Assembly (NCBI RefSeq): GCF_030551255.1
Contig: NZ_CP130630.1
Location: 3,453,501 to 3,517,500, forward strand
Length of the DNA: 64,000 nucleotides
Reading direction: 5' to 3'
From: Streptomyces sp. NL15-2K
GTDB taxonomy: Bacteria > Actinomycetota > Actinomycetes > Streptomycetales > Streptomycetaceae
In this document: piece by piece, positions 15,501 to 23,282 of the stretch
Layout of the letters: each line of letters begins with the position of its first letter
How positions within the stretch are numbered: the first letter of the stretch is position 1
Made by a program: the position numbers and the translations under genes
Notes under the pieces: generated by a model
What the model saw: the letters and a program-made list of their open reading frames with translations, nothing else
Told to the model about the DNA's origin: nothing
The model's database searches: none

Positions 15501-16161
15501 CCGCTTCCTCCCGGAGAACGTCCGGTTGTTCGCGCGAACAGATCATCAATGAGCCGGCCCCTTCGCTCCACCCCGATTACCGGAGCTTCATCACTACTAC
15601 GAGCCGGTCCGCCAGCATGTGCCGCATCGGTACTCAACGCCTCACGGTTTCCGCCGCCCGGCGCGCTCCCTCTCGCCAACTCGCCTCTCTGAGGCAGAGT
15701 TGGCCGTATCGACACTCGCCTTCCCACGTTCCATGCAGAAGCCGCAGACCGGACTCGCGCCGCCTCAATGCCGGACACCGCCTGGCCAATAGACGGGACC
15801 CCGCCAGGCTCATCCCGGCGCCCTTTAACCGCCCCGGTTTTGATGTCAGCTACTTGTTTCGACACTTCGTCAGCGGTTCGCTTTCGCTCGCCTTTCCGGT
15901 CCCCACCTGACGCCTCTTGGACGCCTTTTTCCTCAACGCTCACCACGACGGTCTTCAGCCAACGCAGCTTGAGGTGGTTTGACGCCTCCCCCCGCAGGGC
16001 GACGCCGAAGGGCCACAAAACCTTCATCATCTGCACAGCACCGCATCAAGTGGGTCTACCTACATCAACCTCACTCTCTGCGCTCGTGGCGCACTTAAAC
16101 AACAAGCTCAGGGGCTCGGAGGCATGGAGGTCACGCCCTGCGCTGTTTTTCGCACCGCCGG

Positions 16162-16878
16162 TCATCTCCGGGTGTACCGGGCCACCGTGTACGCGGTCGA
16201 GCCGGTGAGCCCTGCGCCTGTGCCGTCGAGCATGTCCAGGACTTCGAAGCCAGCACCGTTCGCGTAACGCTCCAGCTCGCGGGGAAACAGGACACGCCTG
16301 CGGATCTTGTCCTGGGCCTCGTCCCCCGAGGGGAGCACCCAGTGCCGGTGCATGGTGTTGATCTGCGTCCGCAGGTCCCACTCATGTCGGACGGTGACCG
16401 TGGCGGGTCCCCGGGGGGTGTCAACCGTGGCGGTGGTCGGCTCGGTGCGGGTGATCGGGGCGACAGGGGAGCACAGTACGAGCAGCGCGCCCGGCCCGGC
16501 ATGGGCCGCGAACGTGGCGAAGACTTGGCCAATCTCCTCGTTGTCGTGCACGTAAGCCAGGCTGTTGCCCATACAGGTCACCACGTCCAGGCGCTTGCCG
16601 AGTCGTGCCGTGCGCATGTCCCCGGTGCGGATGTCCAGCCCCGGCCGGGCCTGGTGGGCGTAGCCGACAATGCCTGGCTGGAGATCCACGCCGATGCACT
16701 CGAAGCGCTTGGCCAGGATCTCCAGATCCCGGCCGGTGCCGCATCCGAAATCAACCAGAGTCCGGGCGTCGGGCCTGTGCAACTCGATCAGGGTCTGGCA
16801 CATTCCGGCGCTCGAGCTGTCGGACTGGACCACGTCGCAGAGCGCCGGATCGCGGTAGAGGAGGTTTGTGGCTTCCAC
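16162..16878 (-). CDS. Class I SAM-dependent methyltransferase of the RiPP-like operon
   Basis: 238 residues from GTG 16878. SAM-binding motif I LVDFGCGTGRDLEILAK, acidic motif IGVDLQPGIV, motif II GDMRTARLGKRLDVVTCMGN, then a substrate-binding insertion. Overall it resembles small N- or O-methyltransferases such as the sugar N,N-dimethyltransferase group. It starts 27 bases after the ligase stop, so it is the last gene of the leftward operon, followed after 67 bases by the group II intron. The precursor peptide or a product thereof is the natural candidate substrate, by inference. Confidence 0.85.
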   Translation of the reverse strand: MEATNLLYRDPALCDVVQSDSSSAGMCQTLIELHRPDARTLVDFGCGTGRDLEILAKRFECIGVDLQPGIVGYAHQARPGLDIRTGDMRTARLGKRLDVVTCMGNSLAYVHDNEEIGQVFATFAAHAGPGALLVLCSPVAPITRTEPTTATVDTPRGPATVTVRHEWDLRTQINTMHRHWVLPSGDEAQDKIRRRVLFPRELERYANGAGFEVLDMLDGTGAGLTGSTAYTVARYTRR

Positions 16879-16904
16879 GTTCTCGGCTTCCGTGTTGGGG
16901 CTGG

Positions 16905-18377
16905 TCAGATGAGGCTTCGCAGTCCGACCTCCAGGGCGAGCACATCGCACAGCAGGTCAGGGACGACCGAGGCGGCATCGGCTTCCTTGCGCGCCTGAGC
17001 GAGAGCCTTCCCGTCAACGTAGCCGAGGTCCACCAGGACTGATTCCTTCATCATGTCGTCCAACACGGGCAGGCCGTAGGAACGCAGCCCTTTCTCCAAG
17101 ACGGCCAGGAAGTTCTCCGGCTCCGCCGGCGCCGCCACCCACTCGGGCAGGCCCGCCCGCCTGATCCGCTCGCGGAACAGCGCCTTGCCGCGCTTGTGCT
17201 CATGCGGTAGCTGCTCCATGAACCGCACGATCCGTGGGTGCGCGAGCGGGCTCACCGGCCAGATTCCGGCCCGGAGGAATCCGGGGTTGTGCATCCCGAA
17301 CGCCATCAAGGTCGGTACGGGCAGTACAGGGATGGGCGCCAGGTGCTCGTTCACCTCGATGAGCCCTCGGGCTGCCCTGGCTCCGAGCCACGGTACGGGT
17401 TCGGGAATCGGCAGTTCGGCCCGCGTCCTGGAGTGGTAGGCGTTGATCTCGTCCCCGCCGCTGCCCGTGAACATGACCTCGCACCGCCGGGCAGCTGCCT
17501 GCTCGCGTACGACATCAAACGCCTCCTGATAGAAGGCTCCCGCCGGATCGTGCGGCTTGTGCAGAGCGCGCACGCCTCCGGGGCAGAAGGGTGCGTGCTG
17601 CATGGCGGGGGTGGCCGTGTCTCGGAAGCCGCAGTGCTCCACAAAGGCCCTGCGCCGCTCGCGCTGCGGCCTGCCGGTACTCCCTCCCACCAGCAATCCG
17701 AAGCTGTATACCTCGGGGAAGCGGGCTGCCATCACGGCCAGGGCGACGTTCCCGGAGTCCGCGCCGCCGGACAGCTCGACGCCCACGCACTCGGTTGCCG
17801 TCGAGATCTCACGGACCACGTCGGTCAGCAACTCGTCCAGAGCAGCGAGTGGATCAACTCCGGGCCGGAGCGGACGCGGCTCAAGTACGTGTTCGGCAGG
17901 CTCCGGGTAGTGGATGCTGAGTCCCGAGCAGGTGAACGTGGCCGCTGCCCGCTCCGTGAGGCGGTAGACGCCTTCGAAAAGCGTTTCGGACGTGTAGCGG
18001 TGCTGCCGCGTCAGCGTTCGGGCGACGACTCGCGGCACGAGCCGGTCAACCCGTAAGTGCGATCGCAGCGCCATCAGGTCCCATGAGGCGTACAGCTCGC
18101 CAGCCTTCTCTACCAGGTACAGCGGGGCTGTGCCGAAGACACCTGCCGTCAGACAGGCTTGCTCAGGCTCCATGGCGAGTGCGATGAAATCCGCCTCGTC
18201 CCGCTTCCACTCCTTCACGCGGACCCGCACGCACGGCGCCTGGTCGTCATTGACCTCCATGACCAACGGCGACACGTTCGCGGGCTCGATCCAGCTCTCG
18301 CCGTTGATCCAACGGCCGCCCTGTGATCTCCACTTGGGGTCCTGGAGATCGGACAAGCGCAGACGCATCGACAGCAT
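16905..18377 (-). CDS. Asparagine-synthetase-like ATP-dependent ligase (lasso-cyclase/beta-lactam-synthetase-like)
   Basis: 490 residues from ATG 18377, with GGAAAGGGA upstream. The N-terminal ~190 residues resemble the glutaminase half of asparagine synthetase B, but the protein begins MLSMRL and lacks the Cys2 nucleophile. The C-terminal half keeps the ATP-pyrophosphatase motif VELSGGADSGNVALA and the second signature FTGSGGDEINAYHS. Loss of glutaminase with retention of the adenylation site is the pattern of lasso-peptide cyclases and beta-lactam synthetases, which activate a carboxylate and close an amide internally. A 12-bp hairpin separates it from the upstream precursor gene. No RRE protein or leader protease is nearby. 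Confidence 0.85.
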   Translation of the reverse strand: MLSMRLRLSDLQDPKWRSQGGRWINGESWIEPANVSPLVMEVNDDQAPCVRVRVKEWKRDEADFIALAMEPEQACLTAGVFGTAPLYLVEKAGELYASWDLMALRSHLRVDRLVPRVVARTLTRQHRYTSETLFEGVYRLTERAAATFTCSGLSIHYPEPAEHVLEPRPLRPGVDPLAALDELLTDVVREISTATECVGVELSGGADSGNVALAVMAARFPEVYSFGLLVGGSTGRPQRERRRAFVEHCGFRDTATPAMQHAPFCPGGVRALHKPHDPAGAFYQEAFDVVREQAAARRCEVMFTGSGGDEINAYHSRTRAELPIPEPVPWLGARAARGLIEVNEHLAPIPVLPVPTLMAFGMHNPGFLRAGIWPVSPLAHPRIVRFMEQLPHEHKRGKALFRERIRRAGLPEWVAAPAEPENFLAVLEKGLRSYGLPVLDDMMKESVLVDLGYVDGKALAQARKEADAASVVPDLLCDVLALEVGLRSLI

Positions 18378-18400
18378 GTCGTCCCTTTCCGATGTCGTGC

Positions 18401-18434
18401 GGCGGGGCGGGGCCGCGAACGACCCCGCCCCGCC
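18401..18434 (-). terminator. Hairpin between precursor and ligase genes (candidate attenuator)
   Basis: A perfect 12-bp GC stem (GGCGGGGCGGGG / CCCCGCCCCGCC) with a 10-base loop lies in the 73-bp gap between the 39-aa peptide gene and the ligase. RiPP operons often carry such a partial terminator so that precursor mRNA exceeds enzyme mRNA. Confidence 0.7.
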
Positions 18435-18450
18435 TGGGGTCAGTCCTGGA

Positions 18451-18570
18451 TCACTTGCTGCAGTGGTCGCCGTTGTTGTCGCCACCGCCCGGCATCTTGT
18501 CGAGCAGCGCGGCCTCGACGGCCGGGACGCCGGTGACCAGGTCGCCGGTGAACAACTCGTCCACGTTCAT
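18451..18570 (-). CDS. 39-aa candidate RiPP precursor peptide
   Basis: The ORF starts at ATG 18570 behind a clear GGGAG ribosome binding site. It encodes an acidic leader-like half (MNVDELFTGDLVTGVPAVEA then ALLDKMP) and a polar tail GGGDNNGDHCSK. The tail is Gly/Asp/Asn-rich with one Cys; counting from its first Gly, Asp lies at position 8, in the 7-9 range used by lasso macrolactams. The usual lasso leader motif (YxxPxL...T at -2) is absent. Immediate adjacency to an ATP-dependent ligase and a methyltransferase, the strong RBS and the downstream hairpin support a precursor role. Core boundary and chemistry are unknown. Confidence 0.7.
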   Translation of the reverse strand: MNVDELFTGDLVTGVPAVEAALLDKMPGGGDNNGDHCSK

Positions 18571-18597
18571 CGTTTTCTCCCTTACGGTTTTCAGTGG

Positions 18598-18669
18598 ACT
18601 CCGCGGCGGATGCTGCGGAGTTGGACCCGTCCGGCTGCCGGACCCTTGCGAAGAAGGCAACCGGACGGG
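18598..18669 (-). promoter_or_regulatory. Two hairpins in the leader of the precursor gene
   Basis: Hairpin 1 pairs ACTCCGC (18598-18604) with GCGGAGT (18615-18621). Hairpin 2 pairs CCCGTCCGG (18626-18634) with CCGGACGGG (18661-18669). Both are in the 170-bp gap between the upstream small gene and the precursor ATG. They could be a terminator of the upstream cistrons, mRNA-stabilising structures or an attenuator; no ORF is seen in this gap. Confidence 0.6.
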
Positions 18670-18740
18670 GTGCCCACCGCTTCCGACGGCGGGCCCTCCC
18701 TCGTCACATGTGGGGAGCCTGGATGCGTGACGGGGAGGAG

Positions 18741-18854
18741 TCAGGTGGGTGTGGATGCGGCGGCCACGCCCAGGACGAAGCCGACCGATCCCGTGATGGT
18801 GATGATCAGGAGCGGTCCGGCGTAGCGGCCGACGACTGCGGCTAACCGGTTCAC
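18741..18854 (-). CDS. 37-aa single-pass membrane peptide
   Basis: GTG 18854 overlaps the stop of the upstream gene (GTGA), so it is translationally coupled. The peptide reads VNRLAAVVGRYAGPLLIITI and then TGSVGFVLGVAAASTPT: a short basic N-terminus and one hydrophobic helix of about 22 residues. The fourth codon is TTA (complement of 18843-18845), a strong hint of bldA control in this operon. It could be a membrane anchor, immunity peptide or export helper; none is demonstrated. Confidence 0.6.
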   Translation of the reverse strand: MNRLAAVVGRYAGPLLIITITGSVGFVLGVAAASTPT

Positions 18855-19078
18855 AGCCGCTCTCCACGGCTGCGCTCGTTGACCTCGCGTACTGCGGCGC
18901 TCAGCCTCGCCGCCCCATCCTCAGGCGTGGCACTGCGGTGCTGCGGGCAGCGACACGGCGAGAACCGATTCGAACCCGGCGGCAGGTCCGCGCCCTCGTA
19001 GGTGTCGATCCTCAACACCCCGTCCATGCCCCGCTCCTCAGTCATCCGGGCCAGACGGGCCCGCGCTTCACTTCTCAT
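18851..19078 (-). CDS. 75-aa hypothetical protein with a CxC...H motif
   Basis: From ATG 19078 (ATG 19045 also possible). The central segment GSNRFSPCRCPQHR carries two Cys and one His that could bind metal, followed by a helical, charged C-terminus (LSAAVREVNERSRGERL). No known domain is recognised. It is the first cistron of the leftward small-peptide/ligase/methyltransferase operon and is divergent from the XRE/TPR regulator, so both may be controlled from the 150-bp region between them. Confidence 0.6.
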   Translation of the reverse strand: MRSEARARLARMTEERGMDGVLRIDTYEGADLPPGSNRFSPCRCPQHRSATPEDGAARLSAAVREVNERSRGERL

Positions 19079-19183
19079 CCCTCAGCCCCTCAGACGACGG
19101 CTGCGGCGAGGACTCGCCGTCCCCTGCTACCTCTACGCAACCGCACGACCACGCACAGCGGTACCGTTGCCGCAGCGCCAGGA

Positions 19184-19200
19184 CTTGAAAGCCTTGAAAG
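19184..19200. promoter_or_regulatory. Direct repeat in the divergent regulator/operon promoter region
   Basis: CTTGAAAG occurs twice with 9-bp periodicity (19184-19191 and 19193-19200), 28 bases before the ATG of the XRE-type regulator. It may be an operator half-site pair for that regulator; this is inference from position. Confidence 0.4.
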
Positions 19201-19227
19201 TTCGTAAAGGCAGTGGGAGTTGAGGGC

Positions 19228-20567
19228 ATGGCCACGCGTGAACCGAATGCGGCGCTCGGGCGCCTACTCGCCGAGAGCCGTTGGACTCACCGCCAGTTCG
19301 CGCGGGCGGTGAACCGCGTCGGTACGGAGACTGGAATCCCTCTGCGTTACGACGAGTCGGCGGTGAGCCACTGGCTCGGCGGCACCGTCCCCCGCGGTGC
19401 GGTGCGCGCATGCATCCTTGAAGCCCTCTCCCGCCGCCTCGGCCGCCCCGTCACCCACGCCGAAGCCGGACTGCCCGTTCCACGCGATCGCTCCTCCGTG
19501 GCTGCGGATACCGTGGAAGGGGTGATCGACCTGGGAGGCTGGATATGGACCCGTCCCGCCGCAGTGTCCTGGGTCTCGGCCTGTTCTCCGTGGCCGTCAC
19601 CATTCCCGGCTGGCCTGATGTGGTTGGGCGTGCCGATGCCATTCAGTCCGGCCGCACGACACGCATCAGCATGAACGAGGTGGACATGGTCGTCGCCATG
19701 ACAGAGCGTGTCTCGGAGCTGGACGACGAGTTCGGCGGACGTCACGCACGCCCCATGGCGGCCTCGTTCATGGTCAACACCGTGGCCTCCTACCTGCGCG
19801 CCGACGCGTCCGAGGACGTACGCAAGGCGATGCTGTCCGCCGCCTCGGACCTGCTCTACCTGACCGGCTACATGGCCGTGGACGAAGGGCTGCACGGTCT
19901 CGCGCAGCGCTACTACGTCATGGCTCTGGAACTGGCGGGCGCGGCGGAGGACCACCTGACGTACTGCACCACCCTGCGAGGGATGAGCGTCCAGGCAGTC
20001 GACCTCCACCACGGGACGAAGGCCATGGAACTGGCCGATGCCGCTGCCGCCGCCTCCCCGAAAGCCGGCCCTCGGATGCTGGCCTTCCTCGTCGGCCAGC
20101 AGGCGCACGCCGCCGCGCAGACCGGCGACCGTACGGGCGCGCTGCGCTACATCCGCGAGGCAGAGGCGGCAATGGACCGTGCTGAGTCACGCGGCAAGGC
20201 GTTCGGCTCCTACGACCCCTCCTCGCTCAACTACCACGTCAGCCAGGTACGTTACGAACTCGGCGACAAGGCCGGAGCCGTCGAAGCCATGCAACAAGCG
20301 GACCGGCTCCGCCCCAGCGCGTACCAGCGCACACGAGTACATCGTCGTGGCCTGCTGGCAGAGCGGCAGCTGGAACTCGGCCACCTGGAAGCGGCCTGCA
20401 CCACCTGGCACCAGGCCCTCGACGACTACCCCAAGGTGCAGTCCGGCCGCGCCGACGAGCGCGTGAAGGCGATGTTCGGTCTCTTGCGCCCCCATCTGAA
20501 GAACGCAACAGCCCGCGACCTGTACGACCGAGCACTGATGATCGCGCCACCGTCGCTGGTCACCTGA
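19228..20567 (+). pseudogene. XRE-type HTH/TPR transcriptional regulator split by a one-base frameshift
   Basis: The first frame (ATG 19228) encodes the HTH domain: ALGRLLAESRWTHRQFARAV, then YDESAVSHWLGGTVPRGAVR, then DTVEGVIDLGG. At about 19530-19540 coding moves to the +2 frame (19545-20567), which continues MDPSRRSVLGLGLFSVAVTI and a TPR-like array (GLAQRYYVMALELAGAAEDH; LGHLEAACTTWHQALDDYP). In related Streptomyces proteins these parts are one polypeptide of about 450 residues, so one base appears to be missing near GGGAGG. First-frame residues past the shift look like out-of-frame translation. The GGGAGG would also serve as a ribosome binding site 7 bases before ATG 19545, so two separate chains remain possible. 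Confidence 0.75.
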
Positions 20568-20767
20568 TCCCCGTCGCACCTTCAAGCTCAGCCACAGAAA
20601 GTCAGCCACGACGGCGGATGCGGCGCGCTGGGTCCTCAACGCCTGGACCGCTCGAGCTGTCCGAGGGCCTGAAAACTGAGTGCTCTGAGTGGCAGGGCCT
20701 GCCACACTCCGCGATATGGCCTCTCTCAGGGGCCGAGTCATGTGCGGCGTGCATGGAAGGTTTCCGG

Positions 20768-21193
20768 GTGAGTGAGTGTCCCTTCTGCATGATCGGTCGA
20801 GGGGAGATCGATGCGGATCTGGTCGCGTACTGTTCGCGAAATGTCTTCGTCATCCCCACTCTCATGCAGCGGGAGAACAACCCTGGTCACACTCTGGTGC
20901 TGCCGCTCGCCCATGTGACCGCCCTGCATGCAGCACCACGTGACCTCTTGCAGGAAGTCTTCGAGGTCATCGCGAGGGTGTCGTCTGCAGTGAAGATCGC
21001 CTACCAAGCTGTCGGAAGCACGATCACGCAGAACAACGACATCCCCGGCCAGGTGCTTCACCACTTGCACGTACACGTCGTTCCGCGCTTCGACGGAGAC
21101 GAATTCCAGATGCCTGATCCGCAGGTGTCCGAAGCACCACGGGACGTGCGGCTCAAGCGAGCCTCCCTGTTGCGGCGGTCATTGGAGCTCTGA
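20768..21193 (+). CDS. HIT-family protein
   Basis: 141 residues from GTG 20768, chosen because GGAAGG lies 7 bases upstream; a longer frame exists but lacks support. It has the zinc/metal-like SECPFCMIGRGEID at the N-terminus, an NPGHTLVLPLAHV strand and the histidine triad HHLHVHVVPRF. HIT proteins hydrolyse or transfer nucleotides from AMP-linked substrates such as AppppA or adenylated compounds. It follows the TPR regulator after 200 bases on the same strand; that gap holds a short inverted repeat (GTGGCA/TGCCAC, 20689-20705). Confidence 0.9.
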   Translation: MSECPFCMIGRGEIDADLVAYCSRNVFVIPTLMQRENNPGHTLVLPLAHVTALHAAPRDLLQEVFEVIARVSSAVKIAYQAVGSTITQNNDIPGQVLHHLHVHVVPRFDGDEFQMPDPQVSEAPRDVRLKRASLLRRSLEL

Positions 21194-21254
21194 CGAGGGG
21201 CGGGGTCGCGACACGGCCCCGGCGATCTCGGCAGAGAAAGCAGTTGTCCTCTGC

Positions 21255-21803
21255 GTGGCTTCGGTGAACGATCCGGGCGTGACCACGTTGTTTCTGACAG
21301 TCGGCCTGCCGGGGGCAGGGAAGACCACCAGGGCTCGGCAACTGGCCAAGGAGCACAGCGCGCTGCGGCTGACGCCTGATGAGTGGATGATTCCGCTGTT
21401 CGGTGATCCGCAGCCGGCCGGGAAGCGCGATGTCCTGGAAGGACGGCTGCTCTCGCTTGCTCTGGAGGCACTGAGGCTCGGAACCAACGTGGTCCTGGAC
21501 TTCGGATGCTGGTCTCGTGACGAGAGGTCCGCGATCCGCTGGCTGGTGGAGTCTGTGGGCGCGTCCTGTCACGTCGTGTACGTGCCGGTGGACCATGAGA
21601 CCCAACGCGCTCGGATCGCCCATCGCCAGTCGACCACTCCCGATCAGACCTTCGCGATGAGCGAGGCGGACCTCTTGCGCTGGAGGACGCTGTTCGAGGA
21701 GCCCGACGCCGCGGAACTCGAGGGGCACGAAATCGGCGGTCCGCCTCCTGGTTGGCCGGGCTGGCTCGAATGGGCGGCCGATCGGTGGCCGTCTCTCACC
21801 TGA
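21255..21803 (+). CDS. P-loop kinase-like AAA protein (zeta-toxin/PNK-like)
   Basis: 182 residues from GTG 21255 (GTG 21264 also possible). The Walker A motif is VGLPGAGKTTRARQLAKEH, followed by LTPDEWMIPLFG, GTNVVLDFGCWSRDERSAIR and a lid-like Arg-rich stretch (ETQRARIAHRQ). This is the layout of small P-loop kinases of the Zeta/chloramphenicol phosphotransferase/polynucleotide-kinase group. The substrate cannot be told. It lies 61 bases after the HIT gene, perhaps co-transcribed. Confidence 0.85.
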   Translation: MASVNDPGVTTLFLTVGLPGAGKTTRARQLAKEHSALRLTPDEWMIPLFGDPQPAGKRDVLEGRLLSLALEALRLGTNVVLDFGCWSRDERSAIRWLVESVGASCHVVYVPVDHETQRARIAHRQSTTPDQTFAMSEADLLRWRTLFEEPDAAELEGHEIGGPPPGWPGWLEWAADRWPSLT

Positions 21804-21935
21804 CTGTCCGGCCCCACCTGTTGGCCCTGGCGCCAACCCAGTGATTGGCAGATCTGTTCCACCGGCACGGCCACCTCGCCGCTGGACGCCTGGCTCATCG
21901 GATCCGCCCGGGCCGGCGGTTGAGGATCGCCGCCC

Positions 21936-23144
21936 TTACGCGCACCACCACAGGAACCGGTTGCACGTCTCCGACGGCGACGGCTCAGGGGTCGGGTCCG
22001 GCTTCGGTGGCCTGGTCGTGGGGGCCGGGTCCCTGGGCGGGGTCGTCGCGCCCGGGGTCGTGGGGGACGTGTCCGGAGTGGTGCCGGTGGGTGTCGGCCG
22101 GGGGTCCTTGGTGGGCTTGTCCTCGTCCTTGTCGTCCTTCGAGGACGTCGAAGGTGACGGGGACGTCGACGCGCCGGGGGAAGGGCTCGAGCCCCTGCCC
22201 GGCGTGTCGTCCTGCGGCCCCGCCGTCTCGCCCGCCTCCCCCGACGCCGCGCCTTCCGCCGAGTCGCCTCCGGCCGCCGCCGGCTTCGGGGCCTTGCCCG
22301 GCGCGTCCATGCCGAGTTCCGCGAGGCTCAGTCCGCCGGCGGCCAGGACGAAGCCCGCGGTGATCAGCAGGGTCCGGCGGCGACGGCGTCGGTGCGCCGC
22401 GGCTTTGCGATCGCGACGGCTCGCACCGGCTGCGGGACCGTCGAGTTCGTCCTCGTCGTCCGGGACGTCGGTGAGGTCGTCGTAGCCCTCGGGCCCCCCG
22501 GGAGCGCCGGCGGTCCGGCCGCCACGCCCTCGCGCGCGTCGGCGCGCGGCCCGACCGCCCGATGGCTCCGCCGCCACCTCGACCCGACCTACGGTCGCAC
22601 CGGCCGCAGCCGCACCGCCTCGGCCTTCGCCGCCCTCGCGCTCTCCCTCGTCCTGGTACGAGGCGACCTCGTGACCGTCCCCGTGGACCGCGCTCGCCGC
22701 GCCGCCGCCCTCGTACGCGCCCGCGTGGCCACTGACCGGGGCCTCGCTCCGGAACACGTCCGCCTGCGCGTCGCTCGCACTCCCGCCGGCGTACGCACCC
22801 GCAGGGCCGTCACCCGCACCCTCACCGCCGTACGCACCCGCGTGAGCGTCACCCGCACCCCCGGCCGCGTACGCACCCGCAGGGCCGTCACCCGCACCCT
22901 CACCGCCATACGCCCCGGCGTGACCGTCGCCCGCGTACCCGCCGCCGTACGCCCCCTCGGCCCCGTACGCGTCATACGGCCCGGCACCGCCACCAACCGC
23001 GCCCACGCCCCCGCCCGTACCCGTCTGCGCCGCCTCCGCGTGCGCGGACGCCGCGTACGCGCGGATCTCTTCGACCGACACGCCGCACCCCGGGCAGGCC
23101 AGGGCGCCATTGAGGTGCCGTCGGCACGGGTGGCAGTAGTCCAT
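21936..23144 (-). CDS. SCO2400-family membrane-associated protein with internal repeats
   Basis: 402 residues from ATG 23144. It begins with a zinc-ribbon-like MDYCHPCRRHLNGALACPGC, the signature of the SCO2400 family. A repeated Gly/Ala/Tyr/Asp-rich region follows (units like GDGPAGAYA), then a basic stretch before one transmembrane helix (TLLITAGFVLAAGGLSLAEL), and a Ser/Thr/Pro-rich extracellular tail (DPAPTTRPPKPDPTPEPSPS) ending CNRFLWWCA. The topology is N-terminus inside, Pro-rich tail outside. Function unknown. The repeats give strong open shadow frames on both strands. Confidence 0.85.
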   Translation of the reverse strand: MDYCHPCRRHLNGALACPGCGVSVEEIRAYAASAHAEAAQTGTGGGVGAVGGGAGPYDAYGAEGAYGGGYAGDGHAGAYGGEGAGDGPAGAYAAGGAGDAHAGAYGGEGAGDGPAGAYAGGSASDAQADVFRSEAPVSGHAGAYEGGGAASAVHGDGHEVASYQDEGEREGGEGRGGAAAAGATVGRVEVAAEPSGGRAARRRARGRGGRTAGAPGGPEGYDDLTDVPDDEDELDGPAAGASRRDRKAAAHRRRRRRTLLITAGFVLAAGGLSLAELGMDAPGKAPKPAAAGGDSAEGAASGEAGETAGPQDDTPGRGSSPSPGASTSPSPSTSSKDDKDEDKPTKDPRPTPTGTTPDTSPTTPGATTPPRDPAPTTRPPKPDPTPEPSPSETCNRFLWWCA

Positions 23145-23282
23145 GACGCGGGAAGAGTAAGTTCCTCGCAGGTAACGTTCATAGTCACAGCTGTGAAAGT
23201 TGTGTAGGGAACCGCCCGTTCCGGTACGGGGACGGGCGACCGCGCCCCGCGACCGAAAGAACTGTCGAAAGCAGTGTCGAAA

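Larger units (their letters stand above)
14167..16094 (-). mobile_element. Group II intron with intact maturase ORF
   Basis: On the minus strand the intron begins GTGCGCC (complement of 16088-16094) and ends after domain VI at about 14167. The ribozyme core occupies 15501-16094 as domains I-III, the reverse transcriptase lies in domain IV (14244-15500), domain V is at 14207-14240, and domain VI is a GC-rich stem (GCCCGGGGG/CCCCCGGGC). Candidate exon-binding sites are EBS2 CAAGCT (complement of 15966-15971), which pairs perfectly with AGCTTG in the 5' exon, and EBS1 TTAAAG (complement of 15823-15828), which pairs at 5 of 6 positions with GTTTAA at the splice site. The total of about 1.93 kb is normal. 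Confidence 0.85.

Noticed and set aside
16905..18377. Genuine asparagine synthetase B
   Set aside because: It lacks the N-terminal Cys2 glutaminase nucleophile and sits in a peptide/methyltransferase operon.
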